A stretch of 64,000 bases of DNA. It comes from Dokdonella sp. Lineage in GTDB: Bacteria; Pseudomonadota; Gammaproteobacteria; Xanthomonadales; Rhodanobacteraceae. The DNA lies in contig JAHCAR010000016.1 in the NCBI GenBank assembly GCA_019634795.1, positions 1-64,000 on the forward strand, written 5' to 3'. The position numbers and the translations under genes are program-made. Shown in pieces: positions 24,336 to 32,205 of this stretch. Position 1 is the first letter of the stretch; each line of letters starts with the position of its first letter. The notes beneath the pieces are model-generated. The model saw only the letters and a list, made by a program, of their open reading frames with translations. It did not search any database and was not told the origin of the DNA.

Positions 24336-25934
24336 CTAATCGCGCAACCGGCGCAGCAGGCCGGCGGTGGAGTCATCCAGGCCTTCGGTGTCACCGCTGG
24401 CCAGACGCGGCAGCAGGTCGCTGCACAGCGCCTTGCCGAGTTCGACGCCCCATTGGTCGAAACTGTTGATGTTCCAGAGCGCGCCGCTGACGAAGACCCT
24501 GTGTTCGTGCAGGGCGATCAGGCTGCCGAGTGCGCGCGGCGTGAGTTTCTCGAGAACGAGGGTGGTGCTCGGGCGGTTGCCAGGAAACGTGCGATGGTGG
24601 GCCAGTACGCCCGGATCGATCGCGTTGCTGGCGGTCGGCGTGCGCTCGCCGGCAGCCTGCTGCGTGCTCTTGCCGAGCATCAGGGCCTGCGACTGGGCGA
24701 GGCCGTTGGCCAGCAGCTTGGCATGCAATTCGGGATGCCCGTGGGTCGGCGTGCGCACGAGGATGAACTCGACCGGGATCACGTCGGTACCCTGGTGCAA
24801 CATCTGGAAATAGGCGTGCTGGCCGTTGGTGCCCGGTTCGCCCCAGACCACCGGGCTGGTCGAGAAGGGCAGCGACTCGCCGGCCAGGTCGACGCGCTTG
24901 CCGTTGCTCTCCATCTCGAGCTGTTGCAGATAAGCGGGAAAGCGTTTCAGACCCTGGTGGTAGGGCGCGACGCTGCGACTGCCGAAACCGTGGAAATTGC
25001 GATACCAGACATCGAGCAGGCCGAGAAGCATCGGCAGGTTGCGTTCGATCGGCGTGATCGCGAAATGGACATCCATGGCATGCGCGCCATCGAGCAGGGC
25101 GCGGAAATTGTCTGCACCGATGGCCAACGCGATCGGCAGTCCGATCGCCGACCACAGCGAATAGCGACCACCGACCCAGTCCCAGAATCCGAACGTGGTG
25201 TCGATGCCGAACTCGGCGGCCGCCTGCACGTTCGTCGTGGTCGCCACGAAGTGCTTGCGCGTGTCGGTGCCGCCGTTGGCGAGGAACCACTCGCGGGCGA
25301 CGCCGGCATTGGCCATGGTTTCCTGCGTGGTGAAGGTCTTCGAGGCGATCACGAACAGGGTTTCGGACGGATCCAGCTCGCGCAGGACCGGGGTGATGTC
25401 GTGGCCATCGACGTTCGAGACGAAGTGAAACCTGAGGTCGCGATGCGCGTATGCATCGAGCGCCGGCACCGCCATTTGCGGGCCGAGATCGGATCCGCCG
25501 ATGCCGATGTTGACGACATGGCGGATGCCGCTTGCTGCGGTGTCGCGAATGCGCTCAGCCCAGGCCAGCATGCGATCGAGTACGTCGTGCACCTGCTCGC
25601 TGAACGGACCTTGGCCGCGAGGCGCCCGCAGCGCCGTGTGCAGCGCCGGGCGACCCTCGGTGACGTTGACAGGGTTACCTGTCAACATTGAGTCGCGACG
25701 CTGCTCGACGGCGCACTCGCGAGCCAACTCGGCGAGCAGGGACAGAACGCTCGCGTCGATCAGGTTTTTGGACAGATCGGCAAACACCTCCGGCGATTCG
25801 AACGAAAGCGACTCGAATCGCTGTGGGTCCTTGGCGAAGGCCGAGCGCAGGTCGAATGTCGAGCCGTGGAGGCGATGAAACTCCATCAGGCGTGACCACG
25901 CCCGGGTCCGGTCACAACGGATGGCAGGATTCAT
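24336..25934 (-). CDS. pgi: Glucose-6-phosphate isomerase
   Basis: A 532-residue cytoplasmic glycolytic enzyme interconverting glucose-6-P and fructose-6-P. Signatures include NIGIGGSDLGPQM, SNVDGHD, DWVGGRYSLWSAIGLP and the C-terminal SFDQWGVELGK. ATG 25934 is preferred, with AGG placed 6-7 bases before it; ATG 25886 has no visible ribosome site, and the frame extends further upstream only as non-homologous sequence. Confidence 0.93.
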   Translation of the reverse strand: MNPAIRCDRTRAWSRLMEFHRLHGSTFDLRSAFAKDPQRFESLSFESPEVFADLSKNLIDASVLSLLAELARECAVEQRRDSMLTGNPVNVTEGRPALHTALRAPRGQGPFSEQVHDVLDRMLAWAERIRDTAASGIRHVVNIGIGGSDLGPQMAVPALDAYAHRDLRFHFVSNVDGHDITPVLRELDPSETLFVIASKTFTTQETMANAGVAREWFLANGGTDTRKHFVATTTNVQAAAEFGIDTTFGFWDWVGGRYSLWSAIGLPIALAIGADNFRALLDGAHAMDVHFAITPIERNLPMLLGLLDVWYRNFHGFGSRSVAPYHQGLKRFPAYLQQLEMESNGKRVDLAGESLPFSTSPVVWGEPGTNGQHAYFQMLHQGTDVIPVEFILVRTPTHGHPELHAKLLANGLAQSQALMLGKSTQQAAGERTPTASNAIDPGVLAHHRTFPGNRPSTTLVLEKLTPRALGSLIALHEHRVFVSGALWNINSFDQWGVELGKALCSDLLPRLASGDTEGLDDSTAGLLRRLRD

Positions 25935-26161
25935 GAGCACCTGGGTCGGCAATGGGTGGAGTGCAAAGCATAACCATTCGGCGTAGACAGCTGGGTCCCC
26001 TCGAGCACATCGCGACGTAGTGCAGCGCGCGATGCAAGATGGCAAGTGATCACGCTCGCGTCGCCACCCTGCGCGCCGCCCCTTCGTGCCGGACCATCGC
26101 GCTACGGCAAGCTTGTATGATGGGGACTCGGACGAAGCCAGCCTGCAGGAGGGAGCCTTTC

Positions 26162-27292
26162 ATGTGGCTCAGAGCAAGATTGAGGGTACTGTTCGGATTC
26201 CTCGCGTTGATTCCCGCCGTTGCCGGAGCGGCCCCGTTCGGCGTGCGATTCTTCGTGAATACGCCGAGCGTGGCCAGTACGGCGTCCCGCTTTCCGCTCG
26301 GCGCCGAGTTGTACGACCTCGCGACGGGTCTGCGCGTTACCACCAATGGCGTGAGCATCAGTCTCAACCTGCTTCGCTGCCCGGGCTACCCGTCGTCCTG
26401 CAGCGTCACCGTCGTGACCTCGGGATTTGCGTCGGGAAATACATCCGCCGGCGTCGTCAACTTCAGCAACGTCAGGATCGCAACCGGCAATACGGACTAT
26501 TACTTCTCCGCCACTGCATCGGGCTACAACACCGGCACGTCGAACGTGTTCGATGTCGATCAGGCTGTCGTCCGTTTTGGTGCGATCCCGGCAACCCCTG
26601 TTTCAACGGCATCACGTTTCGGCCTGGTAGCGTCGATCCGACGCGGCACCCAGCCGGCCGATCCGATCGATAGCCTGGCCAGCGGAATCCCGATCCGCCT
26701 CAGCCTGCTGTCCTGCCTAGGTTATCCGGGCAGCTGTTCGGTTTCCGTACTTGATTCGAACTTTGCCAATGCAGTCACGAGCAGCGGCAGCGCCACGTTC
26801 AGTTCGTTGGCCGTGACGCCTTCCGGAGAAGATCGCTATTTCTCATCTGCCACGCCCGGCTATTCCGGTATCAATACGGGGACGTCCGATGTGTTCGACG
26901 TCGCCCAGGGCACGGTCCGCATCGTCACACCGCTATCGTATGTGTTCGCAGGCGTTCCGTTCGTGGTCAATGCCAGCATCCGCGCAGGCAGTCTGCTTTC
27001 GGATCCGGTCGATGTGCTGGCCGACGGAATTCCGCTCAGGTTGAGCCTGGTGACGTGTCCCGGCTATCCGATGGGTTGCTCGCCCAGCGTGCTCAACTCC
27101 AACTTCGCCAACGGCGTCAGCAGCAATGGCCTCGTGCCTCTCGCCGGACTGGTGATTCCGACCATCGGATCGGACCGCTACTTCACGACCAGCACGCCTG
27201 GTGTTTCGAGCATTTCGTTCACCACTTCGCAAGTTTTTGAGGTGGTCGATCAGGCCGATTTCATCTTCGCCAACGGCTTCGAAGGACCATAA
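26162..27292 (+). CDS. Exported triple-repeat protein with IFANGFE tail
   Basis: A 376-residue protein of unknown function. A signal peptide (residues 1-25, ending VAGA-A) is followed by three related units of about 110-115 residues, each with the pair C-x-GYP-x-x-C (RCPGYPSSC, SCLGYPGSC, TCPGYPMGC) and a closing VFDV/VFEV. The units look like beta-rich immunoglobulin-type folds with one disulfide each. The last residues, DFIFANGFEGP, resemble a C-terminal tail seen on many exported proteins of Lysobacterales. A strong Shine-Dalgarno (GGAGGG) fixes ATG 26162. A role in surface or matrix is inference. Confidence 0.75.
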   Translation: MWLRARLRVLFGFLALIPAVAGAAPFGVRFFVNTPSVASTASRFPLGAELYDLATGLRVTTNGVSISLNLLRCPGYPSSCSVTVVTSGFASGNTSAGVVNFSNVRIATGNTDYYFSATASGYNTGTSNVFDVDQAVVRFGAIPATPVSTASRFGLVASIRRGTQPADPIDSLASGIPIRLSLLSCLGYPGSCSVSVLDSNFANAVTSSGSATFSSLAVTPSGEDRYFSSATPGYSGINTGTSDVFDVAQGTVRIVTPLSYVFAGVPFVVNASIRAGSLLSDPVDVLADGIPLRLSLVTCPGYPMGCSPSVLNSNFANGVSSNGLVPLAGLVIPTIGSDRYFTTSTPGVSSISFTTSQVFEVVDQADFIFANGFEGP

Positions 27293-27329
27293 CCGCGCGA
27301 TTCGCTGCATCTTCTTGCCGGTCGGCACG

Positions 27330-27357
27330 ATGCGCTGCTCCACATGGAACAGCGCAT
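27330..27357. terminator. Bidirectional terminator hairpin
   Basis: ATGCGCTGCTCC (27330-27341) and GGAACAGCGCAT (27346-27357) form a 12-bp stem with one wobble, between the convergent triple-repeat gene and M28 peptidase. There is no clear T tract on either side. Confidence 0.5.
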
Positions 27358-27382
27358 GCTGTGACCGCCTCCGAATGTGGGG

Positions 27383-29035
27383 TTACTTGCGCTCGGCCGC
27401 ACTCGCTTCGCGAATGGCGCGGAACTCCGAATCCTTGCCCCATTCCGGCCAGCGCCGGGAATTGGCCAGATCGTTGCCGAGCTGGTAGAGCAGGGGAAGG
27501 TCGTGGACCATGCCGGCGAAGCTCCAGTCGGCCTGCCACTCGTCTGCCGGCTGGTGGTAACGCTTGCTGACGTAGTCCTTGCCGGCCGCCTCGCCGGCCT
27601 CGATGCCGCCTTCTACCCAGTCGTTGCCCGAGCCATAGGACAGCGACGGCACGCCGCGCTTGGCAAACGGGAAGTGATCGGAACGGAAGAAATGGCCGGC
27701 CTCCGGGTGCGGGTCGGTTACGTAAGCCATGCCGGCCGCCTTGCCGTCGGCGATCAGGGCATCGAGCAGGTCGGACTGGGCGCTGCCCGAAGTCGTGAAG
27801 TTGCGTGCGACGCCGGTCGGGTCGAGCGCATCCATGTTGATCACGGCAACGGTTTTCGCGAGCGGATACAGCGGCCTGGACGAATAGTACTCGGAGCCGA
27901 GCAGGCCCTTTTCCTCGGCGGTCACGTTGAGGAAGACCACGGTGCGTTCGGGCTTCGGCGCGTGGGCGAAGGCGCGGCCGAGTTCGATCAGCGCGGCGGT
28001 GCCGGTCGCGTTGTCGACCGCGCCGTTGTAGATGGTGTCGCCATTGGCGTCGGGCTGGCCGATACCGAGATGGTCCCAGTGCGCGCTGTAGATGACGAAT
28101 TCGTCGGAATGCTTGCCGCCGTCGACGCGGCCGACGATGTTCTGCGAGGTGATGACCTCCGAATCGACCGCGTAGTCGGCGGAGAAGCTCGCTCCCTTCA
28201 GCACGACCGGCTTGAATGCGCGGGTCTGTGCCTGCTTCTTCAGCGCATCGAAATCGAGACCGGCCTGCTTGAACAGGGCCTTCGTCGTGTCGAGCTGCAG
28301 CCAGCCTTCGACCGGGGTATGCACCGACTTGGGGTCGTCACGGACGACATCGAACATCGTGTTGGTGTTCGAGTTCTTCACGGTCGGCCAGCCATACGAA
28401 GCCGGCTCGGTCTCGTGCACGACGAGCAGGCCGAGCGCGCCCTGGCGAGCGGCCTCCTCGTACTTGTAGGTCCAGCGCCCGTAGTAGGTCATGGCCTTGC
28501 CGCCGAAATCGCCCTGTCCGGATTCGAAATCGGGATCATTGACCAGGGCGATCGCGATCTTGCCCTTGAGGTCGACGCCCTTGAAGTCATCCCATTTGCG
28601 CTCCGGGGCGAGGGTGCCGTAGCCGACGAAGACCAGCGGCGCATTCTCGATCGCGACCTTCTTCGAACCGTCCATGGCCGCGCGGATCGCGATCTGCTCA
28701 CCCTGCTTGAGGGCCTCGGTCTTGCCGTCAACCTTGAATGACAGGGTCGGGTCGCCAACGATTTCGGCGCGCAGCAGCGGCACGGCCTGGGTCCAGAGGC
28801 GCTGGCCGTCCTTGAGGTCGCCACCGGGCTCGAGTCCGGCCTCCTTCATCTGGGCGACCACGTAGTCGATGGTCTTCTTCTCGCCCGCGGTCGCCGGCCC
28901 GCGACCCTCGAAGGCATCCGAGGAAAGCTCCTTGACCTCGTTCGAAAGGCGTTTCGCATCGAATTTTGGCGTGTCGGCCGCGAATGCGATGAGGGGTAGG
29001 GTCAGCGCGATCGCGCCGGCGAAAAATTGTTTCAT
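27383..29035 (-). CDS. Exported M28 family aminopeptidase
   Basis: A 550-residue zinc peptidase with a signal peptide (residues 1-20, ending AFA-A). The di-zinc ligand set of M28 is visible in order: AHWDHLG, NGAVDNATG, TAEEKGLLGSE (catalytic and ligand Glu), INMDALD and RSDHFPF. A protease-associated domain insertion lies around residues 120-290. ATG 29035 is chosen for its Shine-Dalgarno (GGAGAG) 8 bases upstream and for the signal peptide. It is divergent from blaI and shares a 215-bp upstream region that holds the BlaI-type operator, so co-control is possible. Confidence 0.9.
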   Translation of the reverse strand: MKQFFAGAIALTLPLIAFAADTPKFDAKRLSNEVKELSSDAFEGRGPATAGEKKTIDYVVAQMKEAGLEPGGDLKDGQRLWTQAVPLLRAEIVGDPTLSFKVDGKTEALKQGEQIAIRAAMDGSKKVAIENAPLVFVGYGTLAPERKWDDFKGVDLKGKIAIALVNDPDFESGQGDFGGKAMTYYGRWTYKYEEAARQGALGLLVVHETEPASYGWPTVKNSNTNTMFDVVRDDPKSVHTPVEGWLQLDTTKALFKQAGLDFDALKKQAQTRAFKPVVLKGASFSADYAVDSEVITSQNIVGRVDGGKHSDEFVIYSAHWDHLGIGQPDANGDTIYNGAVDNATGTAALIELGRAFAHAPKPERTVVFLNVTAEEKGLLGSEYYSSRPLYPLAKTVAVINMDALDPTGVARNFTTSGSAQSDLLDALIADGKAAGMAYVTDPHPEAGHFFRSDHFPFAKRGVPSLSYGSGNDWVEGGIEAGEAAGKDYVSKRYHQPADEWQADWSFAGMVHDLPLLYQLGNDLANSRRWPEWGKDSEFRAIREASAAERK

Positions 29036-29212
29036 TGCGGGCTCTCCGGTTGGACAACCTTTCAATGTTATCAGGCTGCGGCTGATCCGCTGGTGAAGGC
29101 CGGGACTGGTGCCCGGGGCGCATTTGCCGGATGGATCGTTGCCCGCAACAGGTGACGGACGGGCATTCCCGGGTGGCGTGACTTCTGGCCTGTTGCGCGC
29201 GCTGGAGCGATC

Positions 29213-29228
29213 TACTACAGTCGTAGTA
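29213..29228. promoter_or_regulatory. BlaI/MecI-type operator
   Basis: TACTACAGTCGTAGTA is a perfect inverted repeat (TACTAC-4-GTAGTA). It lies 22 bases before the BlaI-family start; a further half-like CGTAG lies at 29236-29240. BlaI-family repressors bind TACA/TGTA-centred dyads of this kind and usually repress their own operon. The site probably overlaps the core promoter. Confidence 0.6.
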
Positions 29229-29250
29229 CGACAGCCGTAGAAGAATCACG

Positions 29251-29640
29251 ATGGGTGAATCCCCCAATATCAGCCTCAGTGAACTGCAGATCGCCCTGAT
29301 GCGCGTGCTGTGGGCGCGCGGCGAGACCAGCACGGCCGAGGTGGCCAGCATCATGGCGCAGGATCGCGGCCTCGCGCATACCACGGTCGCGACGCTGCTG
29401 ACCCGCCTCGAAAAGCGCGGCGTGGTCGCCCAGCGACGCGACGGCCGACAGCTGCTGTATCGGGCCTTGGTCGAGGAGTCCGCCGTTCGCCGATCGATGG
29501 TGGCCGACCTGATCGGCTCGCTGTTCTCGGGCGACGCCAATGCCCTCGTCGCGCATCTGGTCGAGGAGTCCGAGATCGCACCGGATGATCTGGCCCGGAT
29601 CAGGCACCGCCTCGCGCAGGGAGATGGCGATGAACGCTGA
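29251..29640 (+). CDS. BlaI/MecI/CopY family transcriptional repressor
   Basis: A 129-residue winged-helix repressor. The family core is clear: LSELQIALMRVLWARGE, then TVATLLTRLEKRGVVAQRRDGRQLLYRALV. Such repressors dimerise on operators and are inactivated by proteolysis after a partner M56 membrane protease senses a signal. That partner gene overlaps its 3' end. The operator dyad just upstream points to autoregulation. No beta-lactamase gene is nearby, so the regulated process is unknown. Confidence 0.9.
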   Translation: MGESPNISLSELQIALMRVLWARGETSTAEVASIMAQDRGLAHTTVATLLTRLEKRGVVAQRRDGRQLLYRALVEESAVRRSMVADLIGSLFSGDANALVAHLVEESEIAPDDLARIRHRLAQGDGDER

Positions 29641-32017
29641 ATTCTTCGCGGCCTGGCTGCTGACCCTCGCCATGCATGCGGGTGTGTTGCTGGTTCTCGC
29701 ATGGGCGTTCGACCGGAGCAGGCTGCGAGTCCATCTCGGCTGGCGTGAATGGCTTTGGCGCCTGGCCCTGTTCGGCGGATTCCTGACGTCGACTGCCCAG
29801 CTCGTCCTCGAGACTCCGGGACCCGCGCGATTTTCGCTCGCGGTCCAATCGGGTCAGTCCGCTATGACCGAGGACAGATCCGATCCTGCCGCGCAGGCGA
29901 CGACCGCGTCCGTGGCTCCTGCGCGTGCCGATGCCGGGCCGGGACGCACTCCCGCGCCGGAGCTTGCCGCGCGTTCCTATCAATCGGGCTCGGTCCGCGC
30001 CGATGCTCCGCCTGTGTTCCTGGAAGCTCCCCTGGATTTGCCAGCCTGGCACCAGATACTGGTCGCCGCCTGGCTGGCCGGGTTCCTGATTTTACTTGCC
30101 AGGCTCTGTGGCGCCTGGGTGCGCTTGCATGGTGCGCTGCGCCTGGCACGGCCGATATCGCGCGGCCGCCTGCATGCCGATGCGGCCGAACTCGCGGCCC
30201 GGGCCGGGCTTGCCTGCCCTTGGCTGGCCCGGCTCGACACCCTGGCCAGTCCGATCGCCGCGACCGGTGGCCGAATCATCCTGCCCGGCTGGGTATTCGA
30301 ACGCTTCGATGCGAACCAGATGCGGGCAGTGCTTGCTCATGAGATTGCGCATCTGGCGCGCCGTGATCCGCAGCGGCGGCTTGTCGTGGCTTTCGCCTGT
30401 GCGCTGCTCTGGTTCATGCCGCTTGTTTCGATGGCCAGGCGCCGGCTCGACGCGATCGCCGAACAGAGCTGCGATGCCTGGGCAGCGCAACAGCCCGGCG
30501 ATCGCCGCGCTCTGGCCGAATGCCTGACCGATTGCGCCGAGCGTCGCCTGTCCGGGCGGGCATTCGCGCTCGCCCCGGGAATGGCCGGACGCGAGTCGCC
30601 GCTGCTGCAGCGAATCAATCACCTGCTGGAAGGAACGATCATGAAGACACGTCTGTCCGCGCCCTGGGCCCTGCTGGCCAGCACCACCCTGCTGCTCGCC
30701 GCCATGATCCTGTTGCCTGGCGTCGGTATCCGCTCCGTTCACGCCGACATGAACCGGCCATCGCCGCCGGCGGTTCCGCCGCCCCCGGCAGCGCCGAGGC
30801 CGCCCCAACCGCCTGCGCCAGGCGATGCCGGAAATGGCATCCATCTGCATGTCTCGAGCGAAACCGACGCATTCGGAAGCAAGCATCAATCCACGTTCAT
30901 GCAGACCGATGTGGGCAACCGCAGCTACCGAGCCAGGATCGACGGGGAGGCGACCTTTACCCCGCAATACGACGGCATTGCCAGCCTCGGCAAGGGCGCC
31001 AGCGCGAGCTTCGCCGAAACCCGCGACGGGGTCAGTCGCCGCATCGAGTACGCCAGCAAGGGCGGCAAGCTCGAACGCCGCTACTTCGTCGATGACGTCG
31101 AGCAGCCCATCGACGGCCCAGTCGAAGCCTGGATCGCGGCGATCATTCCGGAGATGGTCCGGGAGACGGCCATCGACGTCGGCAAGCGGGTCCGACAAAT
31201 CCATGCGGCGGGTGGGACCGCAGCCGTATTCGACGAAATCGGACGCATCCACTCGGACTACGCACGCGGCGAATACCTCGGCCAGCTTGCATCGGCAGTC
31301 CGATTCACGCCCGCCGAAACGACCCGCGCGCTGGGCCTGGTCGATGGGTTCGAATCCGATTACGAGCGCCGCAGGGCGCTGACCGCAATCGGCGCCGCCG
31401 GCGAGTTCGACGCCGACCAGCAGGCGCTGGTGATCGGCCAGGCGAAAAAGATCGAGTCCGATTACGAACGCGCGGAACTGCTGCTCGGCCTGTTGCCGAA
31501 ACTGGCCGACAGTGCCCAGGTCCGCCGCGCATGGCTCGACGCCGCCAACGGCATCGAATCGGACTACGAACATCGTCGCTGCCTCAGTGCACTGATCGAG
31601 GCTGGTGGCAGTGACGACGCGACACTGGCGACCGTGATCGACGCGGCGAGGACGATCGAGTCGGACTATGAGCGCCGCGAGCTGCTGTCCACGGCCATCG
31701 CCGCGGTCAGCAATGCGGAGAACGTCGCCGATGCCTATGCCGCTGCAGTCGAGGGAATGGGTGGCGATTACGAAAGGCGCGAGGCGCTGCTTGCCCTGAT
31801 CCACGCGCGTGGATTCGGCGCGAAGGCTTCGCGCCAGGTGCTGGCGTCGCTCGGTGGCGTCGATTCCGACCACGAAAGCAGCGAAGTGCTGGTCCAGCTT
31901 GCCCAGGTCATGCCGAATGATCCGGCACTGATCGAACGCTATCGCGCTGTAGCGCGCACGCTTTCCGACTTCGAGCGCGCCGAAGCCGAACGCGCACTGG
32001 ACCGGTTTTCGCTGTAG
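29630..32017 (+). CDS. M56 (BlaR1-like) membrane protease with 34-residue repeat sensor
   Basis: A 795-residue protein. The N-terminal part has several membrane helices and the gluzincin motif HEIAH (residues 237-241) with a downstream EQSCD. A further membrane helix near 345-365 is followed by a proline-rich linker (about 380-400) and a large external domain. Its last 255 residues carry eight repeats of exactly or almost exactly 34 residues centred on ESDYERR. In BlaR1 the external part is a penicillin-binding domain; none is seen here. ATG 29630 has GGGAGA 7 bases upstream and overlaps blaI by 11 bases. It probably cleaves the BlaI-type repressor when its repeat domain senses an envelope signal. 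Confidence 0.85.
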   Translation: MNAEFFAAWLLTLAMHAGVLLVLAWAFDRSRLRVHLGWREWLWRLALFGGFLTSTAQLVLETPGPARFSLAVQSGQSAMTEDRSDPAAQATTASVAPARADAGPGRTPAPELAARSYQSGSVRADAPPVFLEAPLDLPAWHQILVAAWLAGFLILLARLCGAWVRLHGALRLARPISRGRLHADAAELAARAGLACPWLARLDTLASPIAATGGRIILPGWVFERFDANQMRAVLAHEIAHLARRDPQRRLVVAFACALLWFMPLVSMARRRLDAIAEQSCDAWAAQQPGDRRALAECLTDCAERRLSGRAFALAPGMAGRESPLLQRINHLLEGTIMKTRLSAPWALLASTTLLLAAMILLPGVGIRSVHADMNRPSPPAVPPPPAAPRPPQPPAPGDAGNGIHLHVSSETDAFGSKHQSTFMQTDVGNRSYRARIDGEATFTPQYDGIASLGKGASASFAETRDGVSRRIEYASKGGKLERRYFVDDVEQPIDGPVEAWIAAIIPEMVRETAIDVGKRVRQIHAAGGTAAVFDEIGRIHSDYARGEYLGQLASAVRFTPAETTRALGLVDGFESDYERRRALTAIGAAGEFDADQQALVIGQAKKIESDYERAELLLGLLPKLADSAQVRRAWLDAANGIESDYEHRRCLSALIEAGGSDDATLATVIDAARTIESDYERRELLSTAIAAVSNAENVADAYAAAVEGMGGDYERREALLALIHARGFGAKASRQVLASLGGVDSDHESSEVLVQLAQVMPNDPALIERYRAVARTLSDFERAEAERALDRFSL
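31250..32014 (+). repeat. Eight-copy 102-bp coding repeat (SDYER repeats)
   Basis: The Glu position of the motif E-S-D-Y-E-R-R recurs at 31250 (as His), 31352, 31454, 31556, 31658, 31760, 31862 and 31961. The spacing is 102 bases every time except the last (99). The copies are diverged at DNA level (different codons), so this is an old protein repeat held in register by selection, not a recent DNA expansion. The 34-residue helical period is TPR-like in length. Confidence 0.8.
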
Positions 32018-32205
32018 CTCGGATCGCGGCGCCGGAAAGGCTCGGCAAAGGCCGGAAATTCGCATCGATGGATTCGCCGCGCCAGCCCTGTCCGCGGCGA
32101 TGCCCGGCTGACGGGCGGAGCCAGGCGGGCAATCCAGGGCGACAAGCCTTCCCGCAGGAGGTCAGTCGCCTTACCATCGACGGCTCACGCACGAGGTCGA
32201 TGCCC

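Noticed and set aside
25666-25685. Perfect 20-bp palindrome TTGACAGGGTTACCTGTCAA inside pgi
   Set aside because: It encodes LTGNPVN, which lies at a conserved stretch of glucose-6-phosphate isomerase; it is better explained as chance codon choice than as an operator.
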